NCBI GenBank assembly: GCA_903825465.1 | Contig: CAIKAR010000051.1 | Span: 1-44,262, forward strand | Direction: 5' to 3' | Source of the DNA: an uncultured Hyphomicrobiales bacterium | GTDB lineage: Bacteria; Pseudomonadota; Alphaproteobacteria; Rhizobiales; Beijerinckiaceae | Length of the DNA stretch: 44,262 nucleotides | Shown here: positions 17,121 to 24,382 of the stretch, one piece after another | Layout: every line of letters starts with the position of its first letter | Position numbering within the stretch: the first letter of the stretch is position 1 | The notes under the pieces: model-generated | What the model was told of the DNA's origin: nothing | Databases searched by the model: none | What the model saw: the letters and a program-made list of their open reading frames with translations, nothing else | Made by a program: the position numbers and the translations under genes

Positions 17121-18008
17121 TCACGCCAAAAGGCCGGCCGCGCGATAGGCGGCGCGCGCGCCCTCGTGCAGCGGCACGCCTTCGAATTCGAGCGCCGAAG
17201 CGCCGCGCGACGCCAGCGGCGCCCACAGTTCGGCGACGCCGCGAAACAGCGGGTTGAGCCGCGCCAGTTCGTCCGCGCCGTCCACGATCCCGCGCGCAAC
17301 CGCTTCGACGCTGGCGGCGCTCCGCCGTTCGTGGGCGACAAGCACATTGACCACGCCGGGCTGCGCGACATCCTCGCCCAGCGCGCGCAGAGCGCCCTTG
17401 CGCATCGTCGCGCGGCGATAGACCGGGTTCTTCGCCATGACTTTTTCAAGATCGCCCGGCGCGTAGGGCACAACCCGCAGATCATAGGCCGCGTCCAGCC
17501 TCGTCATCACGGGATTGGGAATCGGGCATTGCAATTGCGCGTCCACTTCGCCGCGCCCGAGCGCGTCGCCGCCGGCGGAAAAGTCGAGAAACACCGGCTC
17601 GATGTCGTCGAAGCCAAAGCCAAGCGCGTCGAAAATCGACAGCGCGTGCTGCGCGGAGCCGGAGGCCGCGGGTCCGACCGACACGCGCTTGCCGCGCAAG
17701 CCGGCGACGTCGGAAATGTTCGACCCCGCGCGGCTGACGAAATACATGGGTCCGAGATTCATCGGCGCCACCATGCGCAGCGCGATCGGCGCCTCGAAGG
17801 GCTTTTCGCCGCGCAGCGCGCGCCCGATCCAGTTCGCCGCCATGAAGCCGAAGTCGAGATCGCCCGCGCCGAGGCGGCGCGCGTTTTCAATGCTGGCGGA
17901 CAAAGAGACGAGAATATCGACCGGAGCGCCGGTCTTTTCGATCACGGCCTTCAACGCGAGGCCTTGATTCAAGAACGTGCTGTTCGGCTCGGCGGTCCCG
18001 ATGCGCAT
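17121..18008 (-). CDS. TAXI-family solute-binding protein, without export signal
   Basis: 295 residues from the ATG at 18006-18008 (TTG 18020 would add four residues). The body matches TRAP-associated extracytoplasmic immunogenic (TAXI) binding proteins: it starts 'MRIGTAEPNSTFLNQGLALKAV', continues with 'ADLDFGF'-like and 'LRGKRVSVGPAASGS' stretches, and ends with the usual helical lobe. TAXI proteins normally carry a signal peptide; here the frame has a stop at 18063-18065 and the codons between encode no hydrophobic segment. It is either cytoplasmic or has lost its leader. No TRAP permease gene is nearby. The neighbouring hyuAB genes suggest it may sense or bind their substrate. Confidence 0.8.
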   Translation of the reverse strand: MRIGTAEPNSTFLNQGLALKAVIEKTGAPVDILVSLSASIENARRLGAGDLDFGFMAANWIGRALRGEKPFEAPIALRMVAPMNLGPMYFVSRAGSNISDVAGLRGKRVSVGPAASGSAQHALSIFDALGFGFDDIEPVFLDFSAGGDALGRGEVDAQLQCPIPNPVMTRLDAAYDLRVVPYAPGDLEKVMAKNPVYRRATMRKGALRALGEDVAQPGVVNVLVAHERRSAASVEAVARGIVDGADELARLNPLFRGVAELWAPLASRGASALEFEGVPLHEGARAAYRAAGLLA

Positions 18009-18071
18009 GGCGTTTCCCAATGGCGCGGGAAATCCGTTGTCAGCGACCGCGTCCGGGTCTTTTTAGGTTGC

Positions 18072-18815
18072 TTATCCGCCGAAACGCAATGCCCATTGAT
18101 GCGCGCCCGCGGTCCACGCGAAATAGCCGAGCGCCATGAGCAGCAGGCAAAGCGCGATGGAGCCGAGGAACTCGACGACGAACACAAGAGCGGCGGTGAA
18201 AAACCCGCGCCGCCGACGCGGAGCGGGGACGGCCGCGAGCTCGGCGAGCGCCGGCGCCGCCGCGGCGTTTTCGTTCGCCGCCGCCGCGCTGTCGCCCAAT
18301 TCCGTTGTGGACGACGGCGTCGTCTCGGGCATCCCTCTGGCGATCAACGCGCGGGCGGCCTGTTCGATCGTCTGGTCGGAGGCGAGCGCCTGTTCGCGCT
18401 CGACAAGGCGGCGCGCGATATAGGCCGTCACGGCCTCGACGATGTCTTCCGGCTTGTCGCTCTCCATGACCGTCACGCGGCCATGGCGCGTGTCCTGCAG
18501 GAAGCGGAATGTCCGGCGGTCCCGCGCCATCTCGACGAAGCCGAGCATGTCGACGAAGTAGCGGGGTTTTTCGCCGGGCGCGAGGCCGGTGTCGAAGAGG
18601 TCGATGGTGGCGGGCACTTGCGCCAGCACCGGCTTCAACGCCTCGCCGATCATTTCAAGCCGCGCGGTCTCGCCGCCGCGGATTTCCGCGAGGGCTTCCG
18701 AGTGCTGCGCGGTCTCGACGCGCGCCCGGCGGATCGCGAGAGCGAGATTGGGAACACGCGTCGGCGCGCCCAACCCGTTCGCGCCCTTGTCGTCTTCAGC
18801 CGCGCCCGATTCCAT
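18072..18815 (-). CDS. C-terminally membrane-anchored hypothetical protein
   Basis: 247 residues from the ATG at 18813-18815; an alternative TTG at 18845 would add ten. Residues 1-170 are soluble and mixed charged. A linker rich in Ala, Ser and Thr follows, then a basic patch PRRRRG and one long hydrophobic segment of about 25-30 residues near the C-terminus. No enzyme motif is visible and no family is recognised. It lies between the DUF2852 gene and the TAXI-like gene on the same strand. Confidence 0.68.
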   Translation of the reverse strand: MESGAAEDDKGANGLGAPTRVPNLALAIRRARVETAQHSEALAEIRGGETARLEMIGEALKPVLAQVPATIDLFDTGLAPGEKPRYFVDMLGFVEMARDRRTFRFLQDTRHGRVTVMESDKPEDIVEAVTAYIARRLVEREQALASDQTIEQAARALIARGMPETTPSSTTELGDSAAAANENAAAAPALAELAAVPAPRRRRGFFTAALVFVVEFLGSIALCLLLMALGYFAWTAGAHQWALRFGG

Positions 18816-18892
18816 CACGCCAATCCCGCCTTCGCAATGCACCAATCATATCGCGGGCGCGGCGCGGTGGCGAGTCGTTGTCGGCGCCTAAC

Positions 18893-18947
18893 TTAACGGC
18901 GCCGCCGCCGCCACGCGATGTGAACCACGGGCGGCGACGGCGTTATG
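18893..18947 (-). other. Long GC-rich imperfect dyad after the DUF2852 gene
   Basis: Read on the minus strand, an imperfect arm CGCCGTCGCCGCC pairs with GGCGGCGGCGGCG about 25 nt on. It follows the DUF2852 stop directly. No T-run follows, so a Rho-independent terminator is unlikely, though an RNA-stabilising stem is possible. Confidence 0.3.
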
Positions 18948-18957
18948 GACGCGGGCG

Positions 18958-19518
18958 TCACGGCGCCGGGTTGGCGGGTCCGCTGTTGGCGCGCTCGCGC
19001 ATAAACCTGTCGAATTCCTCGCGGTCGCGCGCCCGGCGAAGATTGCCGATGTGATCGGAGAAGGCGCGCTCCGCCGCCTCCAACTTGCGGCGCTCTTCCT
19101 CAAGTCGCGACAATTCGCCCGCGCGCCAGTCGTCGAAGGCGGCGTTGCCGGTCGAGCGAAAACCCCAGCCGCCGCCCATGCCGCCAGCCGCGCCACGGCC
19201 GTTGAACTGATCGCGGAAATTGCGGGCGGATCGCGCCGCGGTTTCAGCGCGATCGCCGGCGAAGGTGAAGAGGTCGCCGCCGTAGCCGCTGCGGCTCTGC
19301 CAGACCTTGAAGGCGACGACTGACAGGCCAAGCGGCCAAAACACCATGAATCCAAGGATCATCGCGGCAAGCTCCAGAGGGCGCCACCGCCCCATGCCCC
19401 GGCACCGGGCCGAGGAGCCCCAATTGCCTGGCCCCGATGTGCCGTTGGCGGACTGGTTGTTCGTGGATTGGTCCCAGCCCTTGGGGCCGTTGGACGATGG
19501 ATCGGCTGAGTATGTCAT
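18958..19518 (-). CDS. DUF2852 family membrane protein
   Basis: 186 residues from the ATG at 19516-19518, with AGGAG about 7 nt upstream. The N-terminus is Gly/Ser/Asn-rich. One hydrophobic segment (about residues 47-70, 'LELAAMILGFMVFWPLGLSVVAFKVW') is followed by a Gly-rich stretch and a basic-acidic helix with 'FDDWRAGELSRLEEERRKLEA' and 'REEFDRFM'. This is the layout of DUF2852 proteins, which are widespread in Rhizobiales and have no known function. Confidence 0.88.
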   Translation of the reverse strand: MTYSADPSSNGPKGWDQSTNNQSANGTSGPGNWGSSARCRGMGRWRPLELAAMILGFMVFWPLGLSVVAFKVWQSRSGYGGDLFTFAGDRAETAARSARNFRDQFNGRGAAGGMGGGWGFRSTGNAAFDDWRAGELSRLEEERRKLEAAERAFSDHIGNLRRARDREEFDRFMRERANSGPANPAP

Positions 19519-19564
19519 GTCGTCACTCCTGGAATCGCGGCCCGATCAAACGAACCACAAAGCG

Positions 19565-19585
19565 AATGTAATATACATTTACATT
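19565..19585 (-). promoter_or_regulatory. AT-rich inverted repeat upstream of the DUF2852 gene
   Basis: AATGTAA (19565-19571), 7-nt spacer TATACAT, then TTACATT (19579-19585). It lies 47 nt upstream of the DUF2852 start in an otherwise GC-rich gap shared with the divergent carbonic anhydrase gene, so it may be a regulator site or overlap a promoter. Confidence 0.45.
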
Positions 19586-19765
19586 TTTGGTTTCACAGGG
19601 GAGGGTCAATAAAAATCTTTCGGGCGGACCGGCCAAATCTTTTGGAGGAGCCGGAGCGGAAAATCGGGGCCGCCACCGGCCCTTCGGCGTATATCTGGTT
19701 GCGGAATCCGCCGATTCAAGCGAATCCCGCGAGGTTAAGAGGTCGCCACTTTAAGGGGTCGCCAC

Positions 19766-20299
19766 ATGGCAATCTATTCGTTGGACGGGCAGGGGCCCGA
19801 CCTCCCGGCGTCGGGGCGTTACTGGATCGCGCCGGACGCCACGGTTGTCGGAAAAGTCCGGCTCGGCGAAGACGCGAGCGTCTGGTTCGGCGCCGTTCTA
19901 CGCGGCGACAACGAATGGATCGTGGTCGGCGCGCGCTCGAATGTCCAGGACGGCTGCGTGATGCATTCGGATCCGGGGTTTCCCCTCGACATTGGCGAGG
20001 ATTGCACGATTGGCCATCGCGTCACGCTGCACGGCTGTTCGATTGGCGCGGGTTCGCTGATCGGCATGGGCGCCACCATTCTCAACGGCGCGCGCGTCGG
20101 CGCCAACTGTCTGGTGGGCGCGGGGGCGTTGATCACCGAGGGCAAAACATTCGCGGATGGCTCGCTGATCGTCGGCGCGCCGGCGAGGGTGGCGCGCGCG
20201 CTCGACGCCGAGGCGATCGCGAAATTCGGCCGCGCGGCCCCCGGCTACGTGCGCAACCACAGGCGGTTCGCCGCGGGGTTGAAACGGATCGACGTCTAG
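19766..20299 (+). CDS. Gamma-class carbonic anhydrase family protein
   Basis: 177 residues from ATG 19766. The protein is a left-handed beta-helix built of hexapeptide repeats. The metal-binding histidines of the gamma carbonic anhydrase / YrdA / PaaY group are in place: H67 in 'VMHSD', and H84 and H89 in 'IGHRVTLHG'. It should form trimers with the metal between subunits and may hydrate CO2, although many family members show weak or no activity. A short direct repeat GGTCGCCAC (19740-19748, 19756-19764) precedes the start. It converges on the PilZ gene with no gap. Confidence 0.9.
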   Translation: MAIYSLDGQGPDLPASGRYWIAPDATVVGKVRLGEDASVWFGAVLRGDNEWIVVGARSNVQDGCVMHSDPGFPLDIGEDCTIGHRVTLHGCSIGAGSLIGMGATILNGARVGANCLVGAGALITEGKTFADGSLIVGAPARVARALDAEAIAKFGRAAPGYVRNHRRFAAGLKRIDV

Positions 20300-20932
20300 C
20301 TACAGCTTGACGCTCTCGTCGAAGCTCGCCGGATCGAACGAGCGGATGAATTCGACGGCGATGCCGCCCTCGAATTCGCGCACCACCCGGCCGTGCGTTT
20401 TGCCGACCGTGACAAGCGAGCCGAGGGGCGGCCGCGCGTCGGTCTTCATCCCGGCGCCGGACAGCGAGACATCGACGAGTTTGATGAGATATTCGCGCCC
20501 GTCCGACAAAATGAGCGTCGAGCGTGGGTTAATTGGCTGGACGCGTTCGTGGCGGCGATCTTCCGGCAAGCCGAGCGCTTGGCGATTGGCGAGCCAGGTC
20601 AATTGATCCGCGAGCTTTTCCCGTTTCGTCGCCGTGCCGGTCAACGCGGCGGCGAATCCGGTGTCGAGATGCCGGACGGCGACGCCCTCGATCCGTCCGA
20701 TTTCGTCGAGATAGGCGATAATCCGCGAACCGATGGTGGGCCGCACGGGCGCGAAGAGCGCCACGCCGCCGGGCGACACATCTATGGTCTGGCAGGGGAA
20801 TTCGCGGCGGTCTTCGAGCATGTAGCGGCCGAGCAGGGTCACCTTGACCCGCTGCGTGCGCCGGCGGTCGCGTGCGCGCGACATGAGGTTATCGATGGTC
20901 TCCGTGGAAACCGCTGCAGCGACCCGTTTCAT
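20300..20932 (-). CDS. Tandem PilZ-domain protein
   Basis: 210 residues from the ATG at 20930-20932; an upstream extension in frame looks non-coding. Two PilZ domains lie in a row. The first has RRTQR (24-28) and DVSPGG (51-56); the second has RRHER (126-130) and DVSLSG (154-159). These RxxxR and D/NxSxxG pairs are the cyclic di-GMP-binding motifs, and both sets look intact, so the protein may bind the nucleotide at two sites. No output domain is attached. An HD-GYP protein encoded at about 37-38.6 kb is a possible phosphodiesterase counterpart. Confidence 0.85.
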   Translation of the reverse strand: MKRVAAAVSTETIDNLMSRARDRRRTQRVKVTLLGRYMLEDRREFPCQTIDVSPGGVALFAPVRPTIGSRIIAYLDEIGRIEGVAVRHLDTGFAAALTGTATKREKLADQLTWLANRQALGLPEDRRHERVQPINPRSTLILSDGREYLIKLVDVSLSGAGMKTDARPPLGSLVTVGKTHGRVVREFEGGIAVEFIRSFDPASFDESVKL

Positions 20933-21063
20933 TGACGCACCCAAGCGAACTCGTGGAAGGCAAGCTAGGTTCCAAGTGTTAATTTCAAATGAGCGAATGA
21001 CGCGATGTCGAAAAAAAGCCACGCCCGAGCCGCAATTATCCGACTGAACCGCGGGTATATTAT

Positions 21064-21101
21064 TCGTCAATGACGATTTACTTAGCGTAATTAAAATTAC
21101 G
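21064..21101 (-). promoter_or_regulatory. Two short dyads upstream of the PilZ gene
   Basis: TCGTCA-A-TGACGA (21064-21076) and CGTAATT-AA-AATTACG (21086-21101) are both perfect inverted repeats in an AT-rich patch between the end of the PAS_5 gene (21170) and the PilZ start (20932). They look like operator half-site pairs. No convincing -35/-10 pair was fixed. Confidence 0.4.
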
Positions 21102-21169
21102 GAACGGGAGCCAGGGCTTGGCGTTTCGATCGTTTGATTTGATTGAGGCGGACCGCGCGGCGCCAGGGC

Positions 21170-21772
21170 TTATTTCGCGCGACCGCCTTTGAAGACTTGA
21201 AACCTGGGGGTTGCGGACTGATTAACATTGGCCGCTTGCGGAGACGTGGTCCTGGCCGCCGCCTCAATCGCCGGAGTCGTGTCCGTCGCAATGATCCGCC
21301 ACGATGTCAGGCGCAACAGGGAGGGCTCGACAAGCCCCATCCAGTTGGGAACAGTCGCGGGCGCGAGCGCGCCAAGAAGCCGGGAGTGGGTTTTGCCGTG
21401 GTGGCGCAGCGGCAAAAGCAGCAGTTCGAAGTCGAGCTCTCGTTGCCCCGGGGCCATGATGGTGGCGCCGGCGACGGCGGGACGGGAATCGTCGAGCACA
21501 TCGCGCACGATGTCGCGAATGCCGCGGCGGTCCGCCTCGTCGAAGAGAAGCGGAAAGCTTTCGCCCTTCAATTCCCGCGCGAACAAGGCCGCGATCCGGG
21601 CGCCGGCGACGCGCAGGGGCAATTCCATGCCGGGATCGACCTCCAGGATAAAGGTGTCGAGAAGCGCGTTCTTGATCGCGGCGGGGTCGATGTCGTTGCG
21701 CTCGGGCGCCATCCGGCCGTCGCGCAACTTGTCCCAGTAGGCGTGGAGAACGCGGTTTGTCGGGTGTTTCAT
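21170..21772 (-). CDS. PAS_5 family protein
   Basis: 200 residues from the ATG at 21770-21772 (MKHPTNRVLHAYWDKLR). The first 150 residues follow the PAS_5 (PF07310) pattern of Rhizobiales: 'HAYWDKLRDGRMAPERNDIDP', 'DPGMELPLRVAGARIAALF' and a later 'LLLPLRHHGK'. A polar tail follows. PAS folds sense small ligands or redox state, but ligand and partner of PAS_5 proteins are unknown and there is no catalytic or DNA-binding domain. The frame extends upstream to 21892 without coding character. Confidence 0.8.
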   Translation of the reverse strand: MKHPTNRVLHAYWDKLRDGRMAPERNDIDPAAIKNALLDTFILEVDPGMELPLRVAGARIAALFARELKGESFPLLFDEADRRGIRDIVRDVLDDSRPAVAGATIMAPGQRELDFELLLLPLRHHGKTHSRLLGALAPATVPNWMGLVEPSLLRLTSWRIIATDTTPAIEAAARTTSPQAANVNQSATPRFQVFKGGRAK

Positions 21773-21980
21773 TTCGGCGCCCCGGGCGGCGTTTCGCCGC
21801 AAAACTGTCGGATTTTGGCGCGCTTGTCCGTCGTTCGCGCCGATGTGGGCGGCACGCTGCCAGCGGCGTGCCACGTGGTTTAGAACCCACACTCCATTTC
21901 CCCCTGTAAATTAACCTTCGATTGTCTATTGCCTTGCCTGGGCGCGTCATCGGGCGCACTCTGCGGACAGCCAAACGGAT

Positions 21981-22133
21981 GGCGCGCCGGCTTAGCCGGG
22001 GAAGCGCCGCCGTCAAGCCGGGACCGCGCGCCAAGCCTTTGCTCCAAGGCGAAGCGGGATGGTCGAAAAGCTTGGAAGGCGCGCCGCGTCTGAAATGAAA
22101 GGGGAGGGCCACGCTTCGGGGCCCTCCCTTTTT
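21981..22133 (+). ncRNA. Candidate structured small RNA or leader ending in a strong terminator
   Basis: The 484-bp gap between the PAS_5 start (21772) and the rhomboid start (22257) holds no convincing ORF but clear RNA structure. GGCGCGCCGGCTT (21981-21993) pairs with AAGCCGG (22015-22021) and CGCGCC (22027-22032) around a 5-nt bulge. GCCTT (22035-22039) pairs with AAGGC (22046-22050). The stretch ends in a strong plus-strand terminator at 22102-22133. The 5' end is not known and no promoter was fixed. It does not show the RNase P, SRP, tmRNA or 6S signatures I know. Confidence 0.35.
22102..22133 (+). terminator. Strong Rho-independent terminator
   Basis: GGGAGGGCC (22102-22110) pairs perfectly with GGCCCTCCC (22120-22128) across a 9-nt loop and is followed by TTTTT (22129-22133). 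No protein gene ends upstream on this strand, because the nearest gene is on the minus strand. It must therefore end a non-coding transcript or act as an attenuator in a long rhomboid leader. Confidence 0.85.
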
Positions 22134-22256
22134 CATGTCCGGGCGCCGGCGTGTTGCGCGCGCCAACTGCGTCTGGACGGCGACTCTCCGCGCCCGCGGC
22201 GTGCTAAAGCTTCGCGCCGCGCGCGGCCGCGCGCTTCGCTGTCGGCTGGAGATCAG

Positions 22257-23078
22257 GTGAAGAGAGAGCCCTTATTCAATGTTCCGGCGATTGTTCTGGC
22301 CATCGTCGCCGCGCTGGTCGCCGTCCATGGCTGGCGCGAATATTTTGTGTCGGACGATTTCGACGCTCATTTGCTCGCGTGGTTCGCCTTCGCGCCGGGC
22401 CGGCTGACCTATCTCTTCGACCCCGACGGCGTCGCCGCGGTTCTGTCCGCGCTTGGCGCGACCGGCGACGCCGACGATTTCAACAACGCGCGGTTTTTTC
22501 TCGGCGACGGGTCGCCGGAATGGTGGACGCCGCTGACCTATTCATTTCTTCACGCGAATTGGGCGCATTGCGGGGTCAATTCGATCTGGCTCGTCGCGTT
22601 CGGCTCGCCGGTCGCGAAACGGATCGGCGCGGCGCGCTTTCTCGCGCTGTTCGCGGCGGCGGCGATCGCCGGGGCGGCGCTGCACTGGCTGTTCCATCGC
22701 TTCGATTTCGCGCCTGTCATCGGCGCCTCGGCGGCGGTGTCGGGCGCGATGGCGGCGGCTTGCCGGTTCATATTCCAGCCCGGCGGCATGGTTGGCTTCG
22801 GCGATCCCGCCGCGGCCCACCCGCCGCTGGTGTCTCTGCCGGAACTGGCGCGGGACGGGCGCGCGGTTTTGTTTTTGATCTTCTGGTTCGGCGGCAATCT
22901 CGTTTTTGGATTGCTGTCGCAGCCTTTGGGCATAACGCCCGGCCCTGTCGCCTGGGAGGCGCATGTCGGCGGCTTTCTCGCGGGGTTTCTGTTGTTCCCC
23001 CTGCTTGATCCGCCCGCGCCGCCTGAGGTCGCGACCACGCCCGCGGCCGAAACCGGGCCGGACCAACCCGCCGTTTAG
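22257..23078 (+). CDS. Rhomboid-family intramembrane serine protease
   Basis: 273 residues from GTG 22257, supported by TGGAGA at 22247-22252. At least six hydrophobic segments lie between residues 8 and 250. The rhomboid landmarks are present: 'SFLHANWAHCGVN' (H99, H104, N108), the serine loop 'GASAAVSG' (S158) and the last-helix histidine in 'WEAHVGGFLAG' (H236). The residue after the serine is Ala rather than the usual Gly of GxSG. Rhomboids cleave transmembrane segments of membrane proteins. The C-terminal tail is Pro/Ala-rich. The stop overlaps that of the convergent scaffold gene by 4 nt. Confidence 0.87.
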   Translation: MKREPLFNVPAIVLAIVAALVAVHGWREYFVSDDFDAHLLAWFAFAPGRLTYLFDPDGVAAVLSALGATGDADDFNNARFFLGDGSPEWWTPLTYSFLHANWAHCGVNSIWLVAFGSPVAKRIGAARFLALFAAAAIAGAALHWLFHRFDFAPVIGASAAVSGAMAAACRFIFQPGGMVGFGDPAAAHPPLVSLPELARDGRAVLFLIFWFGGNLVFGLLSQPLGITPGPVAWEAHVGGFLAGFLLFPLLDPPAPPEVATTPAAETGPDQPAV

Positions 23079-23527
23079 GCGGGCGTCGCCGCGCCGGCCC
23101 GGGCCTCTATCTGGCCAACCGCGTCGACGACCGCGTCGAACGTCAGCAGCGTCGAGGCGTGCCGCGCCTTGTAGTCGCGCACCGGTTCGAGAACCGCGAT
23201 GTCGGCCCATTTGCCGTCGTTCGGCGGCGCGCCGTTTTCCTTCAGCATTTTGCGCACGGTCTCGCGGATGGCGCGCAATTCCTCCGGCGTCGAGCCCACG
23301 ATGTTGCGCGCCATGATCGAGGAAGAGGCCTGGCCGAGCGCGCAGGCTTTCACGTCGTGGGCGAAGTCGGCGATCCTGCCGTCGCGCATGACGACATCGA
23401 CCGTCACCGTCGAGCCGCAGAGGCGGGAATGCGCGGTCGCGCTGGCGCCGGGTTCCGCAAGACGCCCCTGACGCGGAATGTCGGCGGCGAGTTCGAGGAT
23501 GCGCTTGTTGTAGACGTCGTTCAGCAT
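23075..23527 (-). CDS. SufU/IscU-like iron-sulfur scaffold, variant ligands
   Basis: 150 residues. The fold and the cysteines C37 ('LCGS') and C62 ('KACALGQASS') match the IscU/SufU family, which assembles [Fe-S] clusters or relays sulfur. The spacing to the third ligand region (about residue 123) matches the SufU subgroup with its extra insertion. The third ligand is His (ARHAS) instead of Cys, and the Asp normally following the first Cys-Gly (CGD) is Ser. Both changes should alter metal binding. Similar proteins occur near hisI and folE in Rhizobiales. It is divergent from folE. Confidence 0.85.
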   Translation of the reverse strand: MLNDVYNKRILELAADIPRQGRLAEPGASATAHSRLCGSTVTVDVVMRDGRIADFAHDVKACALGQASSSIMARNIVGSTPEELRAIRETVRKMLKENGAPPNDGKWADIAVLEPVRDYKARHASTLLTFDAVVDAVGQIEARAGAATPA

Positions 23528-23586
23528 GGCGTGACCCGCTGGCTCTCGCTTTTTGGGGGGAACAGGCCCATACTATATAGGCAGGG

Positions 23587-23602
23587 GTTCCGGAAACGGA
23601 AC
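23587..23602. promoter_or_regulatory. Perfect hairpin between scaffold gene and folE
   Basis: GTTCCG (23587-23592), GAAA, CGGAAC (23597-23602): a perfect 6-bp stem with a GNRA tetraloop, or a 16-bp operator-like dyad. An AT-rich TACTATATAG stretch lies just upstream (23572-23580 region). It is 128 nt before folE and 60 nt before the divergent gene. Confidence 0.35.
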
Positions 23603-23729
23603 AACCCGCTGGCGCTCCGTATGGTCGGCGCGCGCAACCGAGCCGAAGAGGGTCTTTTCTTCAACGCGTGTGGTCCAGCTTCAGGCTCCGCGCGTACATA
23701 TTTCGAAGCCAACCGATTGGAGGCGCCAC

Positions 23730-24368
23730 ATGGACGCTGTGGTTAAGCCCTTAAAACCCGTTCCCTCCCGAAACGATTTTTCCCTCGCTCCAAAAGCGAA
23801 GCCAACACGCGAGGAGGCCGAGGCCGCCGTCCGCGTCTTGCTGCGCTGGGCGGGAGACGACCCCTCGCGAGAGGGCCTCGTCGACACCCCCAAGCGCGTG
23901 GTGAAGGCCTACGAGGAATTGTTCAAAGGCTATCAGCAGGACGCCGCGCAGATATTGTCGACGGTGTTCGAGGATGTCGAAGGCTACGACGACATGGTGC
24001 TGGTGCGCGACATTCCCTTCGCTTCCCATTGCGAGCATCACATGGTGCCCTTCGTCGGCAAGGCGCATGTCGCCTACTTTCCCAGCGATGGCGTTGTTGG
24101 CCTGTCGAAACTGGCCCGCGTTGTCGAGGTTTTCGCGCGCCGCCTGCAAACGCAGGAGACCATGACGGCGCAGATAACCGAGGCCATCGAAGACGCGCTG
24201 CGGCCGCGCGGCATCGCCGTGCTCATCGACGCGGAGCACATGTGCATGTCGATGCGCGGCGTGCAAAAGCACGGAGCGTCCACCATCACGACGCGCTTCA
24301 CCGGCCTGTTCCGCGACGAGCCGGCCGAGCAGGCGCGGTTCTTCACGATGGTGCGGGGAATGAAGTAG
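23730..24368 (+). CDS. folE: GTP cyclohydrolase I
   Basis: 212 residues from ATG 23730, with GGAGG at 23719-23723; the frame is open further upstream without coding character. FolE turns GTP into 7,8-dihydroneopterin triphosphate, the first step to tetrahydrofolate. Zinc ligands are C101 and H104 in 'SHCEHH' and C172 in 'EHMCMSMRG'; '[13 protein letters not shown]' near 46-57 and the 'GLSKLAR' loop are also typical. The N-terminal 25 residues are variable. No folE-associated riboswitch motif was found upstream. Confidence 0.96.
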   Translation: MDAVVKPLKPVPSRNDFSLAPKAKPTREEAEAAVRVLLRWAGDDPSREGLVDTPKRVVKAYEELFKGYQQDAAQILSTVFEDVEGYDDMVLVRDIPFASHCEHHMVPFVGKAHVAYFPSDGVVGLSKLARVVEVFARRLQTQETMTAQITEAIEDALRPRGIAVLIDAEHMCMSMRGVQKHGASTITTRFTGLFRDEPAEQARFFTMVRGMK

Positions 24369-24382
24369 GGGGCTTGACAGCG

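Noticed and set aside
15034-17148. 704-codon open frame opposite the HyuA gene
   Set aside because: Same reason: shadow of a well-supported family, with no recognisable domain of its own.
23528-23729. Possible folate (THF-II, folE-type) riboswitch before folE
   Set aside because: The conserved loop sequences I know for this class (CCGUUCA...CUCGU and ACUACGGGAG) are not present; only a simple hairpin is seen.
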